DNA of 64,000 bases from Sphingobacteriales bacterium (lineage in GTDB: Bacteria; Bacteroidota; Bacteroidia; Chitinophagales; Chitinophagaceae), in contig JAAXIF010000077.1 of assembly GCA_012270485.1 (NCBI GenBank), positions 27,368 to 91,367 on the forward strand, given 5' to 3'. Made by a program: the position numbers and the translations under genes. A model generated the notes under the pieces. It was not told the origin of the DNA, ran no database searches, and saw only the letters and a program-made list of their open reading frames with translations. Position 1 is the stretch's first letter, and the number at the start of each line of letters is the position of its first letter. Shown in pieces: positions 45,554 through 54,815 of the stretch.

Positions 45554-48526
45554 ATGGACAGAAATCATTCAATGACCAAGGAACTACAAATTGAGGAAGG
45601 ATTAATAGCCAAGCTATTGGATTTAAAGTATACGTATAGGAACGATATACGTGATAGAGAATCCCTTGAACAAAACTTTCGTCAAAAATTTCAGACGCTG
45701 AACCGCGTCAATTTAACAGATGCTGAATTCGCCAGACTAAAAGACGAGATCATCAATACAGATGTTTTTGCTTCTTCCAAACGCCTGCGTGAAATCAACA
45801 CTTTTACACGTGAAGATGATACCCCTCTCCACTATAGTCTGGTAAATATCAAAGATTGGTGCAAAAATGATTTTGAAGTAATCAATCAACTTCGCATCAA
45901 TACCCATAACAGTCATCACCGATATGATGTAATACTGCTCATTAATGGCATCCCCATAGTTCAAATCGAATTGAAAAGTCTGGAAGTAAGTCCACGCAGG
46001 GCTATGCAGCAGATTGTAGACTATAAAACGGATCCGGGTAATGGTTATACCAATTCGCTGCTTTGCTTTATGCAGTTATTTATTGTAAGTAACCGTTCCA
46101 ATACCTATTATTTTGCCAATAATAACAATACCCATTTTAGTTTTAATGCAGATGAACAGTTTTTACCCATTTACAAATTGGCAAGTGAAGACAATCAAAA
46201 AATTAACTTCTTAGATGATTTTGCTGAAAAATTTCTGAGCAAATGCACCCTGAGTCAGATGATCAGCAAATACATGGTATTGGTGGCAAGCGAACAAAAA
46301 TTACTGGTGATGCGGCCTTACCAGATCTATGCGGTAAAAGCCATCGTAGACTGCATACAACAAAACAGAGGTAATGGCTATATCTGGCACACAACGGGAA
46401 GCGGTAAAACATTGACTTCTTTTAAAGCCTCTACCCTACTGAAAGACAATCCGGATATTGAAAAATGTTTGTTTGTGGTTGACCGTAAAGACCTTGACCG
46501 ACAAACACGTGAAGAATTCAATAAATTCCAAGAAGGTTGTGTAGAAGAAAATACCAATACCGAAACATTGGTGAGGCGCATGCTTTCAGAGGATCATGCC
46601 AACAAAGTAATTGTTACCACCATTCAAAAATTAGGACTGGCATTAGATGCCACCAATAAGAACAATTACAAAGAACGACTTGAACCCTTGAGAAGTAAAC
46701 GTATTGTATTCATTTTTGACGAGTGCCATCGTTCACAATTTGGAGAAAATCATAAAGCCATCAAAGAATTCTTCCCGAATGCACAGTTATTTGGCTTTAC
46801 GGGCACACCGATTTTTGATGAGAATGCTACCTATAAACAATTTGATGGTACAATTGGATCCTATGTAACAACAGAAAAAATTTTCCAAAAACAGTTACAT
46901 GCCTATACCATCACGCATGCCATTGATGATAAGAATGTATTGCGATTTCATATTGACTATTTTAAGCCAACTGCTACTTCCCCCAACGGAGGACTCCTGC
47001 ATAAAACAGCTGTTATCAATGCCATTTTTAACAAACATGATTCAGCTACCAATAACAGGAAGTTTAATGCCATACTCGCCACCTCTTCCATCAATGACGC
47101 GATAGAATACTATAAAGAATTTAAAGAGTTACAACAAAAAGAAAAAGAAACGAATGAAAACTATATTCCATTAAATATTACTTGCGTTTTCTCCCCTCCT
47201 GCCGAAGGCAATAAAGATGTATTGCAATTACAAGAAGACCTGCAACAAGAGAAAGTAGATAACGAAACCGCTCCTGAAGAAAAGAAAAAAGCACTACAAC
47301 AGATCATTGCTGATTATAACCAACAATACGGCACCAACCACAGTATCAATGAATTTGACCTGTATTATCAGGATATACAGCAACGCATTAAATTTCAGCG
47401 ATTTAGTAATGCCGATTACCCACATGCCAACAAAATTGATATCGTGATTGTGGTGGACATGTTACTGACCGGTTTCGACTCCAAATACCTGAATACTTTA
47501 TATGTAGACAAGAACCTTAAATATCATGGCCTCATTCAGGCTTTTAGCCGTACTAATCGGGTCTTGAACGATACCAAACCTTATGGCAATATCCTTGATT
47601 TCAAGAGTCAGCAAGACGATGTAGACAATGCCATTGCCATATTTTCAGGCAAAGACAATGCCGTAGGCGCCAAAGAAATATGGCTGGTAGATCCTGCACC
47701 AAAAGTGATTGAGCTATACAAGAAAGCCGTGATGGCCATGGATGCATTTATGGAACATAGCAACCTAGCCAGCGAACCGGAAGCTGTGTATAATCTCAAA
47801 GGCGATACAGCCCGTATAGAATTTATTAACCGGTTTAAAGAAGTACAAAGATTAAAAACACAGTTAGACCAATACACCGATCTGAGTGAAGAACAAAAGC
47901 AACAGATCAACGAACTTTTATCGGAAGACCAGTTACGCTCTTTCAGAAGCTCATACTTGGAAACAGCTAAACAATTAAAGGAAATACAACAGAAAAATAG
48001 TGACGACGCTGTGCAACAGCTAGAGTTTGAATTCGTGTTGTTTGCTTCTGCCATCATTGATTACGACTATATTATGGGTTTGATTGCGAATTACACCCAA
48101 AATAAACCCAGCAAACAGAAAATGAGCCGGAACCAGTTGATTGGCATATTGAGCTCACATGCCAACCTGATGGAGGAAAAAGACGATATGGTTGAATATA
48201 TTAACACGCTTGAAGAAGGAAAGCCTTTAACAGAGAAAGAAATTAGTCAAGGTTACCAACAATTTAAAGCAGAAAAAACAACCAAAACACTGGCTACTAT
48301 CGCAGAAAAGTATGGACTGGAAACAAAAAAGTTACAAGATTTTTCGGATACTATTTTAAACAGAATGATATTTGATGGTGCTGCTTTAAGTGAATTGTTT
48401 GCACCATTAGAGCTGGGCTGGAAAGAAAGAACAAAAAGAGAGCTCTCTTTAATGGAAGAACTAAGTCCTTTATTAAAAAAACAAGTTACCGGGCGAGAAA
48501 TATCGGGATTGAATGCGTATGAGTAA
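45554..48526 (+). CDS. hsdR: type I restriction enzyme R subunit
   Basis: The motor and nuclease subunit: it translocates and cuts DNA lacking the host methylation. A 990-residue protein (984 if started at ATG 45572, MTKELQIEEG, which suits the promoter). The PD-(D/E)xK nuclease is N-terminal, with VILLINGIPIVQIELKS (about 125-141). The SF2 helicase motor follows: Walker A HTTGSGKTLT near 280, the DEAD-like IFDECHRSQFG near 388, motif III FGFTGTPIF near 415, and motif VI-like IQAFSRTNRVLND near 660. A helical C-terminal part probably docks to HsdM/HsdS. It overlaps the hsdS start by 8 bp. Confidence 0.97.
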   Translation: MDRNHSMTKELQIEEGLIAKLLDLKYTYRNDIRDRESLEQNFRQKFQTLNRVNLTDAEFARLKDEIINTDVFASSKRLREINTFTREDDTPLHYSLVNIKDWCKNDFEVINQLRINTHNSHHRYDVILLINGIPIVQIELKSLEVSPRRAMQQIVDYKTDPGNGYTNSLLCFMQLFIVSNRSNTYYFANNNNTHFSFNADEQFLPIYKLASEDNQKINFLDDFAEKFLSKCTLSQMISKYMVLVASEQKLLVMRPYQIYAVKAIVDCIQQNRGNGYIWHTTGSGKTLTSFKASTLLKDNPDIEKCLFVVDRKDLDRQTREEFNKFQEGCVEENTNTETLVRRMLSEDHANKVIVTTIQKLGLALDATNKNNYKERLEPLRSKRIVFIFDECHRSQFGENHKAIKEFFPNAQLFGFTGTPIFDENATYKQFDGTIGSYVTTEKIFQKQLHAYTITHAIDDKNVLRFHIDYFKPTATSPNGGLLHKTAVINAIFNKHDSATNNRKFNAILATSSINDAIEYYKEFKELQQKEKETNENYIPLNITCVFSPPAEGNKDVLQLQEDLQQEKVDNETAPEEKKKALQQIIADYNQQYGTNHSINEFDLYYQDIQQRIKFQRFSNADYPHANKIDIVIVVDMLLTGFDSKYLNTLYVDKNLKYHGLIQAFSRTNRVLNDTKPYGNILDFKSQQDDVDNAIAIFSGKDNAVGAKEIWLVDPAPKVIELYKKAVMAMDAFMEHSNLASEPEAVYNLKGDTARIEFINRFKEVQRLKTQLDQYTDLSEEQKQQINELLSEDQLRSFRSSYLETAKQLKEIQQKNSDDAVQQLEFEFVLFASAIIDYDYIMGLIANYTQNKPSKQKMSRNQLIGILSSHANLMEEKDDMVEYINTLEEGKPLTEKEISQGYQQFKAEKTTKTLATIAEKYGLETKKLQDFSDTILNRMIFDGAALSELFAPLELGWKERTKRELSLMEELSPLLKKQVTGREISGLNAYE

Positions 48527-49775
48527 AGACAATAAAGATAAAATTTTACCAAGACTTCGCTTTCCTGAGTTTATGAAAGACACTGTATGGAATGCAGACA
48601 AACTAGGTGTTATTGGTGAGCCTTTAATGTGTAAACGCATTTTTAAAGAAGAAACAACTAATAATTCGTCTAACGGAGTTCCATTTTATAAAATTGGAAC
48701 ATTTGGCGGATTGGCGGATTCTTTCATTTCAGAAGAAACATACAAAAAGTATAAAATAAAGTATGCGTTTCCTAAGATTGGGGAAATTCTAATATCGGCT
48801 TCTGGAACAATCGGAAGATTGGTGGTTTATGATGGCTCTCCTGCCTATTTTCAAGATTCAAATATTGTATGGATAGGTAATGATGAAACATTAATGCTTA
48901 ATAAGTTTTTATTTTACTGCTATTCAACTTTGAAATGGCAAACATCTGATGGAGGAGTAATAAGTAGATTGTACAACTCCGACTTAAGGAATATGAAGAT
49001 TCATTTTCCTCAATCAAAAAAAGAACAACAAAAAATCGCCGCCTGCCTTTCATCATTAGATGATATAATAACCGCCGAAACCCAAAAACTGGAAATACTA
49101 CAAGCACATAAAAAAGGTTTGTTACAAAATTTATTTCCTGCTGAGGGGGAGACTGTGCCTAGGTTGAGGTTTCAGGAGTTTGAGGATAATGGAGAGTGGG
49201 AAGATACTAGTTTAGGGGAAATCGGAAATTTTACTGGAGGCGGAACACCGAGCAGAGACATCGAATCCTTTTGGACTGGTGATATCCCATGGATATCAAG
49301 CTCAGATATAGATGAAGAATCGATTCATTTGATAAAAATAAGTCGATTTATTTCTAATGAGGCATTACAAAAATCTGCTACTAAGCTAGTTCCAGTGAAT
49401 AGTATCTTACTTGTTTCACGGGTAGGAGTTGGGAAATTGGCTGTTTCTAAAAATCAAATTTGCACAAGTCAAGATTTCACAAGTTTTACTCCACAAAAAA
49501 GTGATGTATTTTTCATAGCATACTATCTTAAATCAAAAACTAGTGTTCTTATTGGATATAGTCAAGGTATGGCAATTAAAGGTTTTACTAAAGATGACAT
49601 CTCAAAGTTTTGTATTTATCTACCATCAATTACAGAGCAACAAAAGATTGCATCTTCATTATCATCACTTGACGAAATGATACTATCTCAAAAACAAAAA
49701 GTAGGATTCTTAAAACTCCACAAAAAAGGCTTACTACAAGGTTTATTCCCCAATACATCTGAAATAAATACATGA
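48519..49775 (+). CDS. hsdS: type I restriction-modification specificity subunit
   Basis: HsdS recognises the bipartite DNA target for both methylation and restriction. It has two target-recognition domains, each introduced by a PRLRF(P/Q)EF segment (near residues 9 and 210), and two conserved helical spacer repeats, QQKIAACLSSLDDII...HKKGLLQNLFP (about 170-208) and QQKIASSLSSLDEMI...HKKGLLQGLFP at the end. The two halves are thus an internal duplication. Start ATG 48519 (MSKDNKDK) is preferred over ATG 48513. Its stop overlaps prrC by 4 bp (ATGA). Confidence 0.95.
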   Translation: MSKDNKDKILPRLRFPEFMKDTVWNADKLGVIGEPLMCKRIFKEETTNNSSNGVPFYKIGTFGGLADSFISEETYKKYKIKYAFPKIGEILISASGTIGRLVVYDGSPAYFQDSNIVWIGNDETLMLNKFLFYCYSTLKWQTSDGGVISRLYNSDLRNMKIHFPQSKKEQQKIAACLSSLDDIITAETQKLEILQAHKKGLLQNLFPAEGETVPRLRFQEFEDNGEWEDTSLGEIGNFTGGGTPSRDIESFWTGDIPWISSSDIDEESIHLIKISRFISNEALQKSATKLVPVNSILLVSRVGVGKLAVSKNQICTSQDFTSFTPQKSDVFFIAYYLKSKTSVLIGYSQGMAIKGFTKDDISKFCIYLPSITEQQKIASSLSSLDEMILSQKQKVGFLKLHKKGLLQGLFPNTSEINT

Positions 49776-50917
49776 GTGGCACGCCTAAAATAGTAAGCTA
49801 CCCCTCCCTGCCTAAATTGGTAGACCGTTTTCGTGACGACCTGAGAACCGGTGATTTTGTATTGGTATATGCCTTCAACGGCACGGGCAAAACCAGACTC
49901 TCTATGGAGTTTAAAGAAAGAGGTAAAAAAGGGGGAGATGACCAACGCGATACTTTATATTTCAACGCATTTACAGAAGACCTGTTTAGTTGGGATAACG
50001 ATTTAGACAAAGATCAAACACGGATACTGAAATTAAATAGCGCATCCAATTTTTTCAATGGTTTCAAAGAACTAGCTTTGGAAGAAAGAATTTCCACTCA
50101 CTTGGAGCGTTATGCCGATTTTAGTTTTGATATCGATTACAATAAATTAGAAGTACAGTTTAAAAGAACAGTCTTAGAGAAAAAATGGGAAGCCGGTCAA
50201 CAGGTAGAAAAGTCGACCATTGTAGACAATATAAAAATATCACGTGGTGAAGAGAATATTTTTATCTGGTGTGTATTCTTGTCCATTTGCGAACTGAGTA
50301 TTGAAGGTGCCAATGCCTATGATTGGGTGAAATATGTGTACATAGACGACCCTATTTCTTCTCTGGATGAAAACAATGCCATTGCAGTGGCCAGTCATTT
50401 AGCTCAACTGCTAAAAACGGGTGTTGGCAAAGTAAAAACTATCCTATCCTCACACCATAGCTTATTCTTTAATGTAATGTGCAATGAACTGAAGAAACAC
50501 AACCATTCGCGTTACTTCTTGCATAAAACGATCGCTGGCAACTATACGCTTCAGAAAACAGACGATACCCCATTCTTTCACCATGTGGCATTATTGAGTG
50601 AATTGAAACAATCTGCTGAATCAGATCAAATTTACACTTACCATTTCAATATTCTACGTACCATTCTTGAAAAAACATCTTCCTTTTTTGGCATGAATGA
50701 TTTTTCGGAATGCATTAAGGGTTTAGAAGACGATATACTTTTTGCTCGGGCACTAAACCTGTTAAGTCATGGCAAATACTCCTTATACGAACCTGTTGAA
50801 ATGAATATGGATAATAAAGAACTTTTTAAACGAATTTTACAAGAGTTCCTGAAAAAATATCAGTTTCAGTTACCGGCACTTCTTGTTGAAAAGGAGACTA
50901 AAGCAACTGATCAATAA
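49772..50917 (+). CDS. prrC: PrrC-type anticodon nuclease linked to type I restriction
   Basis: A 381-residue protein closely resembling E. coli PrrC (396 residues), a toxin kept inactive by the EcoprrI complex and released when phage T4 blocks restriction; it then cuts tRNA-Lys next to the wobble base. Visible here: Walker A YAFNGTGKTRLS (33-44), LYFNAFTEDLFSWDNDL (62-78) as in PrrC, ABC-like signature SRGEENIF (157-164), Walker B YVYIDDPISSLDE (188-200) and SSHHS (226-230). The C-terminal nuclease region keeps the catalytic set Arg296, Glu300 and His333 (spacing 4 and 37; 4 and 36 in E. coli). It sits between hsdS and hsdM with a 4-bp ATGA overlap upstream. The target tRNA and phage trigger here are not known. 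Confidence 0.9.
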   Translation: MSGTPKIVSYPSLPKLVDRFRDDLRTGDFVLVYAFNGTGKTRLSMEFKERGKKGGDDQRDTLYFNAFTEDLFSWDNDLDKDQTRILKLNSASNFFNGFKELALEERISTHLERYADFSFDIDYNKLEVQFKRTVLEKKWEAGQQVEKSTIVDNIKISRGEENIFIWCVFLSICELSIEGANAYDWVKYVYIDDPISSLDENNAIAVASHLAQLLKTGVGKVKTILSSHHSLFFNVMCNELKKHNHSRYFLHKTIAGNYTLQKTDDTPFFHHVALLSELKQSAESDQIYTYHFNILRTILEKTSSFFGMNDFSECIKGLEDDILFARALNLLSHGKYSLYEPVEMNMDNKELFKRILQEFLKKYQFQLPALLVEKETKATDQ

Positions 50918-50925
50918 ACATTATT

Positions 50926-52536
50926 ATGACAGCGCAAGATCAAACTCAATTAGGTAAAACACTTTGGACCATAGCCGACGATTTACGCGGTGCCATGAAT
51001 GCCGATGATTTTCGCGATTACATGTTATCCTTTCTGTTCCTTCGTTATTTATCTGATAACTACGAAATAGCAGCCAAAAAAGAATTGGGTAAAGATTATC
51101 CTGAACCGGATAAAGCCAATAAAAAAACGGCATTAGCAGTCTGGTACGAGCAAAATCAACATGATGTACCCGAGTTTGAAATGCAAATGCGCAGAAAAAT
51201 ACATTATGTCATTGAACCTAGATTTTCCTGGAACAGCATAGCAGAACTGGCTAGAGAGCAAAATGATGAATTACTTAAAACCTTACAAGATGGTTTTAAA
51301 TACATAGAAACCCAGTCCTTCGACAGGGCTTTTCAAGGGTTGTTTTCTGAAATCAATCTCGACTCAGAAAAGCTGGGTAGAAACTATCCTGAGCGCAATA
51401 AAAAACTCTGTATCATTATTCAGAAAATAGCCGAAGGCATCGCTCAATTCTCTACTTCATCCGATATTTTAGGTGATGCCTATGAATACTTAATAGGACA
51501 GTTTGCGGCTGGTTCAGGAAAAAAAGCCGGAGAGTTTTATACGCCTCAACAAATTTCCGGCATTTTATCGGCGATTGTTACGCTCGACAGTCAGGACCCA
51601 AGCAAAGGGAAAAAGAAAAAAATAGATAAAGTGCTCGACTTTACTTGTGGCTCCGGTTCCCTATTGCTCAATGTTCGCAAGAAAATAACCGATGCCGGTG
51701 GAACCATCGGTAAAATCTTTGGTCAGGAAAAAAATATTACCACTTACAACCTCGCTCGCATGAATATGCTGCTGCATGGCGTAAGGGATACCGAGTTTGA
51801 TATTCACCATGGAGATACTTTAGTGAATGACTGGGAGTTGTTGAATGAAATGAATCCGGCTAAAAAGCTAGAATTTGATGCCATCGTAGCCAACCCTCCT
51901 TTTAGCTATCGTTGGGAACCTTCTGAAGCCATGGCGCAGGATTTTCGTTTCAAGAGTTATGGGCTGGCACCAAAATCGGCTGCAGATTTTGCTTTTCTCT
52001 TACACGGTTTTCATTTCCTCAGCAAAGAAGGTGCCATGGCCATTATTTTACCACATGGTGTTTTATTCAGAGGTGGTGCCGAAGAACGTATCAGAACCAA
52101 ATTATTGAAAGACGGAAACATTGACACGGTGATTGGATTACCTGCCAATTTATTTTTCTCAACCGGTATTCCTGTCTGTATCCTGGTATTGAAGAAATGT
52201 AAAAAGTTTGATGATGTTTTATTCATTAATGCGGTAGACCATTATGAAAAGGGCAAACGACAAAATAGTTTACTGCCCGAGCATATTGATAAAATTGTTG
52301 ACACCTACAAAGACCGAAAAGAAGAAACCCGCTACTCCCGTCGAGTTTCAATGGATGAAATAGAAAAGAACGAATTCAACCTGAATATTTCCCGCTATGT
52401 AAGCACTTCTGTTGACGAGGAAGTTATTGACTTGCATGAGGTTAATAAAAAGCTGAAGGATCTTGATCAGAAAATTGAAGAGGCTAGAAATACGCATAAC
52501 CAGTTTCTAAAAGAACTGGGGCTACCTCCAATTTAA
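50926..52536 (+). CDS. hsdM: type I restriction-modification methyltransferase subunit
   Basis: HsdM makes N6-methyladenine at the HsdS target and forms the core of both the methylase and restriction complexes. An N-terminal helical domain (LRGAMNADDFRDYMLSFLF) is followed by the SAM site VLDFTCGSGSLLLNV near residue 236 and the catalytic NPPF motif near 323. GEFYTPQQISGIL near 202 is a family hallmark. At 536 residues the length is normal. It starts 8 bp after prrC and closes the operon. Its position last, after the toxin-like gene, is unusual compared with the common hsdM-first order. Confidence 0.97.
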   Translation: MTAQDQTQLGKTLWTIADDLRGAMNADDFRDYMLSFLFLRYLSDNYEIAAKKELGKDYPEPDKANKKTALAVWYEQNQHDVPEFEMQMRRKIHYVIEPRFSWNSIAELAREQNDELLKTLQDGFKYIETQSFDRAFQGLFSEINLDSEKLGRNYPERNKKLCIIIQKIAEGIAQFSTSSDILGDAYEYLIGQFAAGSGKKAGEFYTPQQISGILSAIVTLDSQDPSKGKKKKIDKVLDFTCGSGSLLLNVRKKITDAGGTIGKIFGQEKNITTYNLARMNMLLHGVRDTEFDIHHGDTLVNDWELLNEMNPAKKLEFDAIVANPPFSYRWEPSEAMAQDFRFKSYGLAPKSAADFAFLLHGFHFLSKEGAMAIILPHGVLFRGGAEERIRTKLLKDGNIDTVIGLPANLFFSTGIPVCILVLKKCKKFDDVLFINAVDHYEKGKRQNSLLPEHIDKIVDTYKDRKEETRYSRRVSMDEIEKNEFNLNISRYVSTSVDEEVIDLHEVNKKLKDLDQKIEEARNTHNQFLKELGLPPI

Positions 52537-52657
52537 CGAAAGAGTTGGTCTCGCCTGAGGCGAGATGGGTACTAGTTAATTGGGTAGTCAGGTGATCTGG
52601 TTGGGAGTATTGGGTAATAAAACTGTACTACCATTTGCAATGACCCATTCGCCATTT

Positions 52658-52718
52658 GCAGCTTGTGGCTCGAAGCTCACAGCTCAATACACCAACACAT
52701 GCGTTTGTTTAATCACTC
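52658..52718. repeat. right boundary repeat of the island, overlapping lrp 3' end
   Basis: The partner of 45395-45455 (55 of 61 identical, 32-bp perfect core at 52673-52704). It covers the last ten codons and stop of lrp and the GCTTGTGGCTCGAAGCTCACAGCT repeat word just beyond them. The stretch 52537-52657 before it holds no gene. Confidence 0.85.
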
Positions 52719-53184
52719 CCATCACAAACACACTTTGCACATGACCTAAGTTCTCTGCCTGACTTAATTTATTCACGTGGAAATTGTAGTAGTCATCCAT
52801 ATTCTCGGCTACTACTTTCAACATGAAATCAAATTCACCTGAAATATTATAGCACTCGATCACTTCATGCATTTCTAAAATACTTTTGATAAAGCGTTCT
52901 CCTGCATTGCGGTTGTGTTGTTTGAGTGAAACGTAGCAGATCACCATCAGTCCTTTTTTGACTTTGGAATGATCCAATAAAGTAGCGTACTGTCTGATCA
53001 CCCCCTGCTCTTCCATTCTCTTGATTCGCTCATGAACAGGCGTTGTACTCAATAATACTTTATCAGATATTTCCTTTACCGTAGCCCGGGCATTTTGCTG
53101 GAGAATGCGGAGTATGGCAAGATCCTTATCGTCCAATACCAATGGACTCATAGTGGATTCGGCTGTTTGACGAGGTTTAGCCAT
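52684..53184 (-). CDS. Lrp/AsnC-family transcriptional regulator
   Basis: A 166-residue regulator with an N-terminal helix-turn-helix (LDDKDLAILRILQQNARATV, then HERIKRMEEQGVIRQY) and a C-terminal RAM/effector domain (VICYVSLKQ, ISGEFDFMLKVVAENMDDYY). Such proteins sense amino acids and form octamers on DNA. It is divergent from ahcY with 117 bp between, so it may regulate itself or ahcY. The last ten codons lie in the island boundary repeat and may derive from the incoming element. Confidence 0.93.
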   Translation of the reverse strand: MAKPRQTAESTMSPLVLDDKDLAILRILQQNARATVKEISDKVLLSTTPVHERIKRMEEQGVIRQYATLLDHSKVKKGLMVICYVSLKQHNRNAGERFIKSILEMHEVIECYNISGEFDFMLKVVAENMDDYYNFHVNKLSQAENLGHVQSVFVMGVIKQTHVLVY

Positions 53185-53207
53185 ATAATTTATATGTTTT
53201 ATTCTTT

Positions 53208-53215
53208 CAAAGTTA
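53208..53215 (-). promoter_or_regulatory. -7 box of the lrp-type gene
   Basis: TAACTTTG on the minus strand matches TAnnTTTG and lies 24 bp before the start codon at 53184. No clear -33 box was seen upstream. Confidence 0.5.
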
Positions 53216-53274
53216 CATTTTTATCTATTTTATCCTGATTTTATTTAATAATATAGAATATTCAGCTATAAATA

Positions 53275-53282
53275 TAGATTTG
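53275..53282 (+). promoter_or_regulatory. -7 box of ahcY
   Basis: TAGATTTG matches TAnnTTTG, 19 bp before ATG 53302. The spacer region upstream is AT-rich with several ATATAG/CTATA words but no TTG at the usual place. Only about 60 bp separate this from the divergent lrp -7 box. Confidence 0.5.
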
Positions 53283-53301
53283 CACTTCATAAAAACACTA
53301 T

Positions 53302-54627
53302 ATGTCTACATTAACATCTTCTATCGACTTCAACCTGAAGTATAAAGTGGCCGATATCAGTCTGGCAGACTGGGGCCGTAAAGAAATTCGCCTGGCTGAG
53401 GCTGAAATGCCCGGTTTGATGGCATTGCGTGCTGAGTACGGTGCTTCACAGCCCTTGAAAGGTGCTCGTATCGCAGGATGTCTGCACATGACCATCCAAA
53501 CTGCTGTTTTGATTGAAACATTGGTGGCGTTGGGTGCTGAAGTGAAATGGAGTTCTTGTAATATCTTCTCTACACAGGATCAGGCTGCTGCTGCTATAGC
53601 TGCTGCAGGTATTGGTGTATTTGCATGGAAAGGTCAGACTTTGGAAGAAGCTGATTGGTGTATTGAGCAAACTTTATTCTTTGGCGGTGCTGATCGTCCA
53701 TTGAATATGATCTTGGATGATGGTGGTGATTTGACCAATATCGTTTTTGATAAATATCCTGAGTTGATTCAGCACATCAAAGGTTTATCTGAAGAAACTA
53801 CTACCGGTGTTCACCGTTTGTATGAGCGTATGGCAAAAGGTACTTTACCGATTCCTGCGATCAACGTAAACGATTCTGTTACCAAATCTAAATTCGATAA
53901 CAAATACGGTTGTCAAGAATCATTGGTAGATGCGATTCGTCGTGCTACTGATGTGATGATGGCAGGTAAAGTGGCAGTTGTAGGTGGTTATGGTGATGTG
54001 GGTAAAGGTTCTGCATTGTCGCTGCGTGGTGCTGGTTGTCGCGTGATTGTTACAGAGATCGATCCGATCTGTGCTTTACAAGCTGCAATGGATGGCTTTG
54101 AAGTAAAGAAAATGATTGATGCAGTGAAAGAAGCGGATATCGTTGTAACTGCTTCAGGTTGTCGCGACCTCTTGACTGAAAAGCATTTCCGTTTGATGAA
54201 AGACAAAGCGATCGTTTGTAACATCGGTCACTTTGATATTGAAATTGATATCGCTTGGTTGAACAACAACTACGGTCATACAAAAGATACCATCAAGCCA
54301 CAGGTTGATTTGTATAATATTGATGGCAAAGATGTAATCATTCTGGCTGAAGGTCGTTTGGTGAACCTTGGTTGTGCAACCGGACACCCTTCTTTCGTCA
54401 TGAGTAACTCTTTCTCTAACCAAACACTGGCTCAAATTGAATTGTGGAATAACCATAAGAACTATGAGAACAAAGTGTATGTGTTACCTAAGCACTTAGA
54501 TGAAAAAGTAGCTCGTTTACACCTTGCTAAAGTAGGTGCTGAACTGGATGAATTAACTGACGAGCAAGCTGAATACCTCGGCATCTCTAAAGTAGGTCCG
54601 TTCAAAGCTGAACATTATCGTTATTAA
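53302..54627 (+). CDS. ahcY: S-adenosylhomocysteine hydrolase
   Basis: It splits S-adenosylhomocysteine into adenosine and homocysteine and so relieves product inhibition of methyltransferases. A 441-residue protein with the family signatures [17 protein letters not shown] near 83, the NAD-binding [20 protein letters not shown] near 216, and the C-terminal [16 protein letters not shown] whose Lys and Tyr reach the neighbouring NAD site. The many methyltransferases in the upstream glycan cluster would benefit from it. It starts at ATG 53302 and ends before a strong terminator. Confidence 0.98.
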   Translation: MSTLTSSIDFNLKYKVADISLADWGRKEIRLAEAEMPGLMALRAEYGASQPLKGARIAGCLHMTIQTAVLIETLVALGAEVKWSSCNIFSTQDQAAAAIAAAGIGVFAWKGQTLEEADWCIEQTLFFGGADRPLNMILDDGGDLTNIVFDKYPELIQHIKGLSEETTTGVHRLYERMAKGTLPIPAINVNDSVTKSKFDNKYGCQESLVDAIRRATDVMMAGKVAVVGGYGDVGKGSALSLRGAGCRVIVTEIDPICALQAAMDGFEVKKMIDAVKEADIVVTASGCRDLLTEKHFRLMKDKAIVCNIGHFDIEIDIAWLNNNYGHTKDTIKPQVDLYNIDGKDVIILAEGRLVNLGCATGHPSFVMSNSFSNQTLAQIELWNNHKNYENKVYVLPKHLDEKVARLHLAKVGAELDELTDEQAEYLGISKVGPFKAEHYRY

Positions 54628-54652
54628 TTTTTTGAGTGCTATTTTATATCAG

Positions 54653-54686
54653 CAACCCGACAAGCAATTGTCGGGTTGTTTTTTTT
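54653..54686 (+). terminator. intrinsic terminator of ahcY
   Basis: CAACCCGACAA-GCAA-TTGTCGGGTTG is an 11-bp perfect stem followed by eight T's. Confidence 0.95.
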
Positions 54687-54724
54687 CTGCGCATCTCTTT
54701 GCATTCTCCGAAGGAGTCCTGTTC

Positions 54725-54769
54725 TCAGTGGCAATTAAATGCCACTGAGAACACAGAATAACACAGAAG
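54725..54769. repeat. dispersed repeat with GGCAATTAAATGCC palindrome
   Basis: CTCAGTGGCAATTAAATGCCACTGAG is a 26-bp palindrome followed by AACACAGAATAACACAG. It is related to the copy at 38604-38644. It lies between the ahcY terminator and the hexosaminidase gene. Confidence 0.75.
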
Positions 54770-54815
54770 CTATAATTCAGATTATTTCTTATTTTTCAGA
54801 TTCAAACCTGCCTTC

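Larger units (their letters stand above)
45395..52718. mobile_element. type I restriction-modification/PrrC island between direct repeats
   Basis: A 7.3-kb segment bounded by 61-bp imperfect direct repeats and holding only hsdR, hsdS, prrC and hsdM, all on the plus strand. The right repeat overlaps the end of the intact lrp gene; the left one is a detached copy of that gene end. No integrase, recombinase or transposase is seen. This suggests a past site-specific or homologous integration of a defence cassette at the 3' end of lrp. The interpretation as an integrated element is inference. Confidence 0.65.

Noticed and set aside
49772..50917. Generic AAA/RecF-like ATPase or RloC
   Set aside because: RloC is about twice as long and has a coiled-coil/zinc-hook insert; the length, NAFTEDLF motif and C-terminal Arg/Glu/His fit PrrC.
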